A stretch of DNA of 16,125 bases, taken from NCBI GenBank assembly GCA_029821415.1, contig JALGTJ010000037.1:1-16125 (forward strand), given 5' to 3'. The notes beneath the pieces are model-generated. The model was given only the letters and a program-made list of their open reading frames with translations, was not told the DNA's origin and made no database searches. Below are positions 1-7,461 of this stretch, piece by piece; positions within the stretch are counted from its first letter, which is position 1; every line of letters begins with the position of its first letter. A program made the translations under genes and the position numbers. Source of the stretch: Candidatus Zipacnadia bacterium (GTDB lineage: Bacteria > Armatimonadota > Zipacnadia > Zipacnadales > Zipacnadaceae).

Positions 1-309
1 CTGCTGACCGCTGGACTGGTCGTAGACCACAGTACCTGGGGGCACTGGGACAATACAGTCAGCTCCACGCTTGCCATCCCGGTGCTTGCCGGCACCGTGC
101 CCGCCTGACTCGGCCGAGAATACTGACTCATATTGAAAGTCCAGCAGCGTATGCAGGGCCGGGTCAGCCACCAGAATGACATCGCCCCCATCGCCACCGT
201 TGCCACCGTCGGGGCCACCACGGGGAACGAACTTTTCCCGCCGAAAGTGCACCGCACCGTCGCCGCCGTCGCCGGCTCGCACCTGAATTTCTGCCTCATC
301 CACAAACAT
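1..309 (-). CDS. obgE: Obg-family GTPase ObgE/CgtA, N-terminal part (cut by window edge)
   Basis: Read on the minus strand, this frame opens with ATG at 309-307 and continues through 103 codons to the window edge without a stop. The translation begins MFVDEAEIQVRAGDGGDGAV and carries the glycine-rich repeats of the Obg fold (RGGPDGGNGGDGGDV, later GAGKHRDGKRGADC and VPPGTVV). These form the six left-handed polyproline-type helices of the Obg domain. The GTPase domain lies outside the window. The family acts in large-subunit (50S) assembly and stress signalling. The gene follows rpmA, the order usual in bacteria. Its SD is poor (a G-run about 4 nt upstream), and an intrinsic terminator lies only 33 nt upstream, so expression may need read-through or its own promoter. 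Confidence 0.95.
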   Translation of the reverse strand, partial: MFVDEAEIQVRAGDGGDGAVHFRREKFVPRGGPDGGNGGDGGDVILVADPALHTLLDFQYESVFSAESGGHGAGKHRDGKRGADCIVPVPPGTVVYDQSSGQQ

Positions 310-341
310 CGCTGGCCCCCATAGCTAATAACCAAATACAT

Positions 342-376
342 AAACAAAATTGCCGGCACACATCGGTGCCGGCAAT
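342..376 (-). terminator. Intrinsic terminator between rpmA and obgE
   Basis: A perfect 11-bp inverted repeat, ATTGCCGGCAC at 349-359 and GTGCCGGCAAT at 366-376, encloses a 6-nt loop. On the minus strand the stem is followed at once by a U-rich run (TTTTGTTTA, 341-349 read in reverse). It sits 25 nt after the rpmA stop and 33 nt before the obgE start. It should end or reduce the rplU-rpmA transcript before obgE. Confidence 0.8.
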
Positions 377-400
377 ACATCACTTTGCAAGCCTCCGCCT

Positions 401-670
401 CTATTGCGCCTCGACGACTTCAGGCACGACGCTCACATAGGTGCGTCCGCCCCTGCGCTTCTCGAACCGAATCTGGCCGGAGGCTTTGGCAAACAGGGTA
501 TCATCGCCGCCGCGCCCCACGTTCATACCGGGATGGAATCTGGTACCGCGCTGGCGGATCAGGATACTGCCCGCCTCCACGGTTTGCCCACCATAGCGCT
601 TGACACCCAGACGTTTCGCTGCGCTGTCACGCCCGTTTCGCGAACTGCCCATTCCTTTTTTGTGTGCCAT
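401..670 (-). CDS. rpmA: 50S ribosomal protein L27 (bL27)
   Basis: The protein has 89 residues and starts MAHKKGMGSSRNGRDS, the L27 N-terminus that reaches toward the peptidyl-transferase centre. RLGVKRYGGQTVEAGSILIR and RGTRFHPGMNVGRGGDDTLF follow, all diagnostic of the family. The length is usual for L27 (about 85 to 95 residues). I chose ATG at 670 because the SD GAGGTG (678-683) lies 7 nt upstream; a TTG two codons earlier would put the SD too close. There is no Firmicutes-type N-terminal extension, so no protease processing of L27 is implied. It lies 34 nt downstream of rplU and is cotranscribed with it. Confidence 0.97.
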   Translation of the reverse strand: MAHKKGMGSSRNGRDSAAKRLGVKRYGGQTVEAGSILIRQRGTRFHPGMNVGRGGDDTLFAKASGQIRFEKRRGGRTYVSVVPEVVEAQ

Positions 671-704
671 ATCCAATCACCTCAAGACTATCAAGCGCAA
701 CTTC

Positions 705-1016
705 CTACGCTTTGATCTCATCAATACGTACTGCCGTAAACGCCTGCCGATGACCATACTGGCGCTTGTAATTCCTTTTCGGCTTATACTTGAAGACGCG
801 AAGCTTCGGCCCACGGCCCTGTTGGACGACCGTAGCGGTCACTCGAGCGCCCGCCACGTGGGGAGTGCCCACCCGGACTTCGTCATCCGTGTCCACCATC
901 AACACTTCGTCAAAGCTAACCTGCTCGCCAACTTCAGCGTCCAGCTTTTCCAGTATTACGATTTCTTGCGGCACGGCCTTATGCTGGTGGCCGCCACTTT
1001 GGAATATTGCGTACAT
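705..1016 (-). CDS. rplU: 50S ribosomal protein L21 (bL21)
   Basis: The protein has 103 residues, the same length as E. coli L21. It begins MYAIFQSGGHQHKA and carries the family signatures GEQVSFDEVL, VGTPHVAGARVTATVVQQGRG and KPKRNYKRQYGHRQ, the last being the basic rRNA-binding region near the C-terminus. ATG codons at 1019 and 1016 are adjacent. I chose 1016 because MYAIF is the conserved start and because it lies 7 nt from the purine-rich AGGGGA. L21 binds 23S rRNA in the large subunit. The gene heads the rplU-rpmA-obgE cluster and has a near-consensus promoter and a leader hairpin upstream. Confidence 0.97.
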   Translation of the reverse strand: MYAIFQSGGHQHKAVPQEIVILEKLDAEVGEQVSFDEVLMVDTDDEVRVGTPHVAGARVTATVVQQGRGPKLRVFKYKPKRNYKRQYGHRQAFTAVRIDEIKA

Positions 1017-1055
1017 CATCGCTTCCCCTATCATCGAGCCAACAAAGACACAATT

Positions 1056-1078
1056 GCAGCCGGGCATCTCCCGACTGC
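1056..1078 (-). promoter_or_regulatory. Hairpin at the 5' end of the rplU leader
   Basis: Two 9-nt arms, GCAGCCGGG at 1056-1064 and CCCGACTGC at 1070-1078, pair around a 5-nt loop. In the minus-strand RNA all nine positions pair, with one G-U. The hairpin would start within a few nucleotides of the transcription start predicted from the promoter at 1087-1115, about 40 nt before the rplU start codon. It could protect the 5' end, act in autogenous control by L21, or weakly attenuate (the following RNA is moderately U-rich). I cannot match it to a known L21 leader family by eye. Confidence 0.45.
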
Positions 1079-1086
1079 ACAACTCT

Positions 1087-1115
1087 ATTATAGGCAATAT
1101 CACCGCTGAAGTCAA
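1087..1115 (-). promoter_or_regulatory. Sigma70-type promoter of rplU-rpmA
   Basis: On the minus strand a -35 box TTGACT (1115-1110) is followed by a spacer of exactly 17 nt and a perfect -10 box TATAAT (1092-1087). The predicted start is near 1080, giving a leader of about 64 nt before rplU. Five of six and six of six consensus matches make this the strongest promoter visible in the window, as expected for ribosomal protein genes. Confidence 0.75.
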
Positions 1116-1164
1116 GTGACTGGCACAGCAAAGTGGCATCAGCCACCGTGCTTAGGGAGTACCC

Positions 1165-1193
1165 TTTACAGCAATACCCGCCGAGGGTATGAT
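1165..1193 (+). promoter_or_regulatory. Sigma70-type promoter of the phosphodiesterase-hflX unit
   Basis: A -35 box TTTACA (1165-1170) is separated by 17 nt from a -10 box TATGAT (1188-1193), each matching consensus at five of six positions. The predicted start is near 1200, about 48 nt before the ATG at 1248. It is divergent from the rplU promoter, with the two -35 boxes about 50 bp apart. A dyad overlaps its -10 and start site. Confidence 0.55.
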
Positions 1194-1212
1194 TATTGTA
1201 GCAATAATAATC
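1191..1212. promoter_or_regulatory. AT-rich nested dyad over the plus-strand start site; possible operator
   Basis: ATTATTG (1192-1198) and CAATAAT (1202-1208) form a perfect inverted repeat with a 3-nt centre. A second arm pair, GATTATT (1191-1197) and AATAATC (1206-1212), is nested on almost the same centre. The stretch is far more AT-rich than its surroundings and covers the end of the -10 box and the predicted start of the plus-strand promoter, a typical repressor position. No regulator gene is adjacent, so the role is inferred from position only. Confidence 0.35.
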
Positions 1213-1247
1213 AGTTTTGCCTACCACTTGGACCGCATAGGGGCGTT

Positions 1248-2735
1248 ATGGCGCGGATACTGCTAATCGGTATTGACGGCCGCTGCGCTCCACTCCCGAA
1301 TTCTCCAGCCCTCAGGCGTGGCCCAGCCTGATAACCGGCGTCAATCCGGGCAAGCACGGCATATTCAGCTTTCTGCAGCCAGTGCCAGGCACTTATCAGG
1401 TGCGGCGGATAACCTCAGCCGATATTCAGGTGCCCACTATATTTTCCTTGCTGAGCGCCGCAGGCAGTCAATTAGCTTGTCTGAATATCCCCTGTACTTA
1501 TCCGATGGAGCAGCTAAACGGCATAGGAGTCGCCGGCTGGCTGTGTCCGTCACTGGGGCATAAGGGCGCGACCTGGCCGCCGGAGCTGGCTGGCGAGCTG
1601 CGCCAGCGCTTTGGGAAATATCCGTTTCACGCCGAGATCAAGCATTACGCATTGCGCGGCTACTATGACCGGGCTGTCAAGGCAGCTCTGACTCAGCTAC
1701 ACAAGAAGTCAGAAATTGGGAAGTACCTGTACCAGCGCCAGAGTTGGGATTTGTTTGCCATCGCCTTCGTGGAAACTGATGCGATTCAGCATTACTTCTG
1801 GCATCTGTCTGATCCCAGCCATCCACAGCACGATCCCAAACTGGCAGAACGATTGGGCAATCCGGTTCTGCGCATATATCAAGCTATTGATGAGATTGTC
1901 GGCCAGTGGCGAGCGCTGGTCGGTGACGACACCGTCATCGTTATCGCTTCGGATCACGGCGCAGCCCGCTACAATCGCGGGCGTACTTATATGCCAAACC
2001 TGCTGCGGGCGGCGGGGCTGACCGTGGATAAGCCTCCCAGACCGGCAGTTGCAATCACTACGCTGCTTCTCGCGACGCTTAACTGAGAATATCAACTGGG
2101 AGCAGACTCAGGCCTATTCGTACTACTGGGAGACTGCTCCGTGGGTGAATCTGCGCGGCCGCCAGCCCCAGGGAATAGTCGCACCCGGCGAGCAGTACGA
2201 GCAGGTCCGGGCGCAACTGAGCGAGCTAATATCCTCGGCGAGGGATGCCGCCACCGGTCAGCCGGCGGCCAGTCGGGTCTTCCGGCGCGAGGAGCTTTAC
2301 GCCGGCCCACATCTGGATGCCATACCCGATATAGGAGTCCAGTGGAATGAGAAGATCACCTTAAAGGGACCTTTGATTGCTGACTTCCAGGGGCATCGCC
2401 TGGAGGTAGAGCCAGCTATCACTGTGCCTGGTATCACCGGCGGACATGCGCCCGAGGGAACCGTGATTGTGTATGGGCCGCGAGTGCGCAGCGGCGCGCA
2501 AATCGCGCAGGCCCGCATTGAGGATATTACCCCGACGCTGCTCAGGCTTCTGGGCCAGCCAGTGCCTGGTTATATGGATGGGGAAGCCCTGGATGAATGT
2601 TTCTCCGAGCCGCTGCCAGTTGCCACCGACAAGGCGACCCAGGTGGAAGCAGCCGACCGCCGACAAGGTCCGGCGTACTCGCCCGCCGAAGAGGAGATAA
2701 TCACCGAGCGACTGCGTAACTTAGGGTATCTGTAG
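1248..2735 (+). pseudogene. Type I phosphodiesterase / alkaline-phosphatase-family protein, broken by a deletion and a frameshift
   Basis: The reading starts MARILLIGIDG at 1248, the first metal-binding Asp motif of the family, then loses frame near 1280. Homology resumes in another frame with PLRSTPEFSSPQAWPSLITG and GVNPGKHGIF. It continues with ETDAIQHYFWH (metal Asp and His) and ASDHGAARY (Asp-His pair). A second frame change falls at about 2050-2075. The last part holds TQAYSY, GGHAPEGTVIVYGP (third metal His) and the family-typical tail RLRNLGYL, ending 2735. The join near 1280 also appears to lack roughly 25 to 30 residues that normally separate GxDG from PLRST. The family cleaves phosphate mono- or diesters in a two-metal site; the substrate is unknown. 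hflX follows 24 nt downstream. The breaks could be assembly errors instead of true decay. Confidence 0.85.
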
Positions 2736-2744
2736 CAGGCAGTG

Positions 2745-2750
2745 AGGAGG
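2745..2750 (+). promoter_or_regulatory. Ribosome binding site that sets the hflX start
   Basis: AGGAGG, a perfect SD core, lies 9 nt before the TTG at 2760. An in-frame GTG at 2742 lies upstream of this site and would encode the SD itself, so TTG 2760 is the better start. Confidence 0.7.
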
Positions 2751-2759
2751 ACAGCAGAA

Positions 2760-4070
2760 TTGGCATTTGACGAACAAATAGTTGTAGGCCGCGAAGAGCT
2801 CAGACTGGAGCCGGAACGGACAGTGCTGGTCGGCATCGAGGAGTATGCCGGCGCCTCCCAGTCAGCAATGCAGGAGTTGCTGCAACTGGTCCGAGCCGCT
2901 GGTGCCTCGGTGGTGGATGTAGTTACCCAGACCCGCAGCAAGCCACACCCAGCTACGTACGTAGGCAAGGGCAAACTGGAGGAGATCAGGCAAGTAATCA
3001 AGGCCAATGATGCAGATATGGTGGTCTTTAATGCCACCCTCAAGCCGGCTCAGATCAACAATATTCTGGATGTGCTGGAGGACTGGAAGGTGCTGGACCG
3101 AGTGGAGCTCATCCTGGATGTGTTTGCCCAGCATGCCCGCACCCGCGAGGGTAAGCTTCAAGTAGAACTGGCGCAACTGACCTACCTGCTGCCCCGACTG
3201 GTCGGCCACGGGAAGATGATGTCGCGTATCGGCGGCGGGCGCGTACTGGGTATCGGCGTGCGTGGGCCTGGTCAGACGAAGCTGGAGACCGACCGACGCC
3301 AGTTGCGGCACCGTATTAGCCAAATCCGCAGTGAACTGGCAGAGGTGGCAACCCGCCGGGATACCGAGCGGGAGGCACGTCGTCGCTCGGGCCTGCCCAC
3401 AATCAGCATCGTCGGCTACACTAACGCCGGCAAGTCTAGTCTGCTCAACGCCCTGGTTGGCTCACAGGAGGTGGCTGCTCACGACCGTCTGTTTGAGACC
3501 CTCGACCCGACTACCCGACGGGTGAATCTGGGAGACGGTGTTACAGCGCTGGTTAGCGATACTGTTGGGTTCCTGCGTAATCTACCACCGAATCTGATTG
3601 CTGCCTTCCGCTCCACGCTGGAAGAGGCCGTGCAAGCCGATATTATAGTGGAAGTGGTTGACGCCAGCGACCAAGGGGCACTGGAGCAGCACCGCGCCAG
3701 TCAAGAGATTCTGGGAGAGCTAAAAGCCCTGGACAAGCCCTACGTCACCGCTCTCAACAAATGGGATCTGGTAAAGGAGTCTGAGGCCACCTGGCAACGG
3801 CTCAAGCGACTGCCCAATGCCGTGCCACTGTCAGCAACAAATGGCATGGGGCTGGAAGAACTGCGAGAACGCCTGCGCGAGCTGGTCCGCAACCGGCGTA
3901 CCACAGCAACGATTCGCCTGCCCTACGATCATCTGGAATTGCTGGATATGATTCACCAACGGGGCCATATACTCAGCCAGGAATATCAAACGGATTACGT
4001 GGAAGCGCAGATAGAAGTAGATTCAGAAATATTCGGCAAACTGGCGCGCTTTGTGGTGGCCAAAAGCTGA
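2760..4070 (+). CDS. hflX: GTPase HflX
   Basis: With the TTG start the protein has 436 residues, normal for HflX. The N-terminal HflX domain contains the THPATYVGKGK-like segment (SKPHPATYVGKGKLEEI, about residues 61-77) and the family linker GPGQTKLETDRR (about 169-180), where the usual GPGET has Gln for Glu. The Ras-like G domain follows, with G1 GYTNAGKSS (about 219-227), the TLDPTTR switch region, G3 DTVGF (about 267-271) and G4 NKWD (about 333-336). HflX binds the 50S subunit and splits stalled or hibernating 70S ribosomes using GTP. It follows the broken phosphodiesterase gene by 24 nt and is probably cotranscribed. The frame is undamaged, unlike both neighbours. Confidence 0.95.
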   Translation: MAFDEQIVVGREELRLEPERTVLVGIEEYAGASQSAMQELLQLVRAAGASVVDVVTQTRSKPHPATYVGKGKLEEIRQVIKANDADMVVFNATLKPAQINNILDVLEDWKVLDRVELILDVFAQHARTREGKLQVELAQLTYLLPRLVGHGKMMSRIGGGRVLGIGVRGPGQTKLETDRRQLRHRISQIRSELAEVATRRDTEREARRRSGLPTISIVGYTNAGKSSLLNALVGSQEVAAHDRLFETLDPTTRRVNLGDGVTALVSDTVGFLRNLPPNLIAAFRSTLEEAVQADIIVEVVDASDQGALEQHRASQEILGELKALDKPYVTALNKWDLVKESEATWQRLKRLPNAVPLSATNGMGLEELRERLRELVRNRRTTATIRLPYDHLELLDMIHQRGHILSQEYQTDYVEAQIEVDSEIFGKLARFVVAKS

Positions 4071-4342
4071 CTGCTAAACCAGTTGGGCATAACCGAGGCC
4101 TATGGCCGTCCTCTTGCTCGTTATCCTGCAGTTGGACCGTTCCTCAGAATCGCAAATAATCCTCTTTTGCACCGACCAGTATAGTTATTCACCAACACAA
4201 CTGCCAAGCTGGCAGAACTCTTCCCACAGCAGGAGGTACGAGTACGACTCATGGATAACATATGACCACGCCACTTTCAATCGCATCTTGTATGATCGAG
4301 TCTGAACGGTAAGCTATCATAACTTACTTGAGGTGATTTCGC
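4071..4342. other. Non-coding gap between hflX and the Lon-related gene
   Basis: This 272-nt stretch is more AT-rich than its flanks and shows no convincing gene. It contains a small perfect hairpin (CTGCCA at 4201-4206, TGGCAG at 4210-4215, 3-nt loop) without a U-run, so it is a poor terminator. A TATCAT -10-like hexamer (4315-4320) lies shortly before the next gene but has no well-spaced -35. A promoter for the downstream operon probably lies here but cannot be fixed by eye. Confidence 0.4.
4330..4336 (+). promoter_or_regulatory. Ribosome binding site of the Lon-related gene
   Basis: GAGGTGA lies 6 nt upstream of the TTG at 4343. It supports the TTG as the start, since no ATG or GTG lies at a suitable distance in that frame. 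Confidence 0.65.
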
Positions 4343-6710
4343 TTGAATACCAGTGATTTTGAAGTACCCTTCCAGAAGCTGCGGTGGGCATGCGACCCCG
4401 CCAGCCTGGGGATAGAGAGTACCGCCGAACTGGAGCCGGCGATTGAGCCAATCGGCCAGGAGCGGGCCTTAGCTGCCGTTGATTTCGGGGCCACTATTCC
4501 CAGTGAGGGCTATAATGTTTTTGTGCTGGGACCGGTGGGGTCTGGTCGGACGACACTTACTCGCCAGGCTCTGGAGACCGCCGCTGCCGAGCAGCCCGCA
4601 CCTGCCGATTGGTGCTACGCCCACAACTTCCACGATCCACGTTCACCGATAGCACTGCAGTTGGCCCCTGGCGATGGTCGGCGACTGGCTCAGGATGTTG
4701 ACGAGCTTATTGAGGACATAACTCAAGCTATTGAGCAGGTTTTCGACAGCGAGGAATATCAGGCCCAGCGTGACGAACTGCTCCGCGAATTCCGCGAAGA
4801 GCGCAGCCGAGAGATGCATGCCTTCGAGAAGGAAGCTGAGCAGGCTGGTTTTACTATTGGCCGCAGCGCCAGTGGGCTGATTGTCGCTCCTGCTCCTAAC
4901 GGTGACGTAATGACACCGGAAGAATATGAGCAGATGAGCGCAGAAGAGCGCGAAGAACTAGACAAGAAACGCGAGCAATTGCAAGACGCCCTGGTGGATC
5001 TGATGCAGGACCTACGGCGCCGCGAGAAAGAAGCCCGCAAGGCACTGCGACAACTGGATCGCCAGACTATCCAGTTCACCACTGGTCACTTAATTGACGA
5101 AGTGGCCGGAAAATATAAGAAATATGAAGCAGTGGTGGAACATTTCCAGCAGATGAAGCACGATCTGGTGGAGAATGTCGCTCGTTTTCGCGAAGCACAA
5201 GAACATTCCCCGGCATTCACCATTCCCGAGGCCTTTATCACCGGTGCCGGCACACCGTATGAGCGGTATCGCATCAACACACTAGTCACCAACGAAGAAC
5301 TAAAGGGAGCCCCGGTAGTCCTGGAGATGAACCCGACCATTGATAATCTCACCGGTGAGATCGAATACCAGACGCGGATGGGAGCGCTGACCACCGATTT
5401 CACTATGATCAAGCCCGGCGCGTTGCACCGCTCTAAAGCGCTGTCTCAAGAACAGGCAGATCAGAATCGAGTCTATCCAGGACCAGGTGCGACTGATCTC
5501 CACGGTCAGCCTTGAGCCTCAGCCCATTCCACTTAATGTCAAGGTGGTGCTCATTGGCACCCCATTAGTGTATTACTTGCTGCACGCCTATGACGACGAG
5601 TTTGGTAAGCTGTTCAAGGTCCAGGCCGACTTCAACACTACTATGGACCGCAACGACGAGACGATTCAGGCGTATGCTCGCTTTATCGCCACGAAGTGCC
5701 AGGAAGAAGATCTGCCGCCGTTTTCTGCCGGAGCAATAGCCAAGGTCATTGAGCACGGGGTACGCGCCGCTGCTGACCAGAAGAAGCTGACCACCAGATT
5801 CGTTGAAGTGGTGGACCTGGTGCGCGAATCAGCTTACTGGGCTCGCCGCAATGGCAATGGGGAGCTGGTACAAGCCGAAGATGTCCAGACCGCCCTCGAG
5901 CAGTCCATCTGGCGCTCTAACCGCGTCGAGGAGCGTCTGCTGGAGTTGATTGAGCAAGGAACGCTGCTAATTGAGACCGAGGGCGAGGCCCTCGGCCAGA
6001 CAAACGGTTTGCAGGTCGCTGTGTTGGGTAACTATACCATTGGTATGCCTGCTCGTATTACCGCCCGCAGCTCGCCAGGTACCACAGGAGTCGTCAATAT
6101 CGAGCGGGAGGTAAAGCTATCCGGCCCGATCCATGACAAAGGTGTACTGATACTCAGCGGCTACCTGCAGCAAAAGTATGCCTCCGACCAACCCCTATCC
6201 TGCGCTGCGAGCATCAGCTTTGAACAGAGCTACAGCCAGGTGGAGGGAGACAGTGCCTCCTGTGCCGAGCTGATTGCCCTACTTTCCAGCATTGGAGGCA
6301 TTCCCGTGCGCCAGAACATCGCAGTTACTGGTTCGGTGGATCAACACGGCTCGGTCCAGGCTATCGGCGAGGTCACCCGCAAGATTGAGGGCTTCTTCCA
6401 GGTCTGCAAGGTCAAGGGCCTTACCGGCCAGCAGGGCGTGGTGGTCCCCGCTGCCAATGTGCACAACATAATGCTGCGCGAAGAGGTCGTGGAGGCAGTC
6501 AAAGCCGGTCAGTTCCACATCTGGGCAGTGCAGACCGTTGACGAGGCGCTCGAGATCCTGACCGGTATACCCGCGGGCGAGGTGGACAAGGCAGGCAACT
6601 ACCCCGAAGGCACCGTACACCACGCAGTTCAAGAGCGGCTACGCCAGATGGCCCAAACGCTTAGGGAGTATGGGCGAGGTTCTGGCGAAGAAGCCGAAGA
6701 GGAGCCGTAA
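4343..6710 (+). pseudogene. Lon-related AAA_32 / S16 protease, split by a frame-breaking internal deletion
   Basis: Two overlapping frames (4343-5515 and 5487-6710) are parts of one protein. The first has the family N-terminus (KLRWACDPASLG, IGQERALAAVDFG), a P-loop GPVGSGRTT (residues 63-71, Arg at the usual Lys) and a long charged coiled-coil insert (about 110-270). It ends its homology at MIKPGALHR. In the other frame homology resumes at about 5430 with ALKRCLKNRQIRIES. The 20-odd residues between them, which in this family carry the ANGGYL-type Walker B segment, are missing. The second part holds the S16 protease domain with Ser in EGDSAS (codon 6252) and Lys in TRKIEGFF, 43 residues later as in E. 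coli Lon. If real, the lesion abolishes the intact protease; if an assembly error, this is a normal gene of about 800 residues. Confidence 0.88.
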
Positions 6711-6713
6711 AGG

Positions 6714-7439
6714 ATGGCTGAGCGACGCGTTGGCACTTCCGGATGGAGCTACGGTCATTGGCGAGGCGATTTCTACCCCGATGATCTGACCAAGGGAAAA
6801 GAGCTGGAGCACTACGCAACCGTCTTTGACACCGTGGAGCTGAATTCCTCGTTTTATCACTTGCCCAAGCTCCAGACCGCACAGGGCTGGCACAAGCGCA
6901 CACCACCTGGCTTTGTCTTTGCCGTGAAGGGTAGCAGATATATAAGCCACCGGCTCAAACTGACCGACGCCCACGAGCCGCTGCAGCGATTCATTGACAG
7001 CATAAAGCCGCTCGCCGAAAAGATCGGTCCCGTCCTGTGGCAACTTCCCCCCAGCTTTGGCTGCGATCAGCAGCGGCTTGCCTCGTTCCTGGAGTTGAAA
7101 CCACCGGATCAGCGCTGGGCCTGGGAATTTCGCGACGAGAGCTGGTTTTGTCCCGAGATATATGAGTTACTGGAAGCGCATAACTGCGCGTTGGTCTGGG
7201 CTGATGCGCCGAACTACCCTATCGAGACTATTATCACCGCGGACTTTATATACGCCCGGCTGCACGGCCACGAGAAGCTGTATGCCTCTAACTACAGTGA
7301 TGAACAACTGAAAGATTGGGCTGAGAAGTTGCTGACGGCAAGCGGTGCAGAGCGCGATATATTCGTCTATTTCGATAACGACGCCGCAGGTTATGCCCCC
7401 CGGAATGCATTAACGCTACGCGAAATGCTCACAGCGTAG
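6714..7439 (+). CDS. DUF72 (YecE-like) family protein
   Basis: The protein has 241 residues, the normal length. It opens RRVGTSGWSYGHWRGDFYP, the signature of DUF72, followed by FDTVELNSSFYHLP, VFAVKGSRYISH and WEFRDESWF, and ends with VYFDNDAAGYAPRNA. The family is a TIM-barrel fold distantly like endonuclease IV. Its biochemical role is not established, so I assign no reaction. There is no signal peptide, so it is cytoplasmic. ATG 6714 is 3 nt after the stop of the Lon-related gene, with GAGGAG (6699-6704) as SD inside the upstream gene. The two are therefore probably translated from one message. Confidence 0.92.
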   Translation: MAERRVGTSGWSYGHWRGDFYPDDLTKGKELEHYATVFDTVELNSSFYHLPKLQTAQGWHKRTPPGFVFAVKGSRYISHRLKLTDAHEPLQRFIDSIKPLAEKIGPVLWQLPPSFGCDQQRLASFLELKPPDQRWAWEFRDESWFCPEIYELLEAHNCALVWADAPNYPIETIITADFIYARLHGHEKLYASNYSDEQLKDWAEKLLTASGAERDIFVYFDNDAAGYAPRNALTLREMLTA

Positions 7440-7461
7440 CAGCCATTGGACTATGTAAGTT

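Noticed and set aside
4201..4215. Hairpin CTGCCA-AGC-TGGCAG as the hflX terminator
   Set aside because: Only 6 bp, no U-run, and more than 130 nt after the stop; too weak to call.
4102..4305. Small plus-strand open frame of 67 codons between hflX and the Lon-related gene
   Set aside because: No recognisable motif, poor SD, lower GC and codon usage unlike the neighbours; most likely chance.
4527..4560. Arg in place of Lys in the P-loop GPVGSGRTT as a sign of inactivation
   Set aside because: As I recall the AAA_32 Lon-related family, GxGR-type P-loops are common there, so it is not evidence of decay by itself.
4759..5412. Minus-strand open frames rich in Arg and Ser opposite the Lon-related gene
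   Set aside because: These mirror the Glu/Lys-rich coiled-coil codons of the sense strand; not genes.
5487..5515. Overlapping two-gene (split-subunit) arrangement of the Lon-related protease
   Set aside because: The second frame has no SD or plausible start at its beginning. Homology extends upstream of its first Met-like codon to 5430, and the Walker B block is missing, so a broken single gene fits better.
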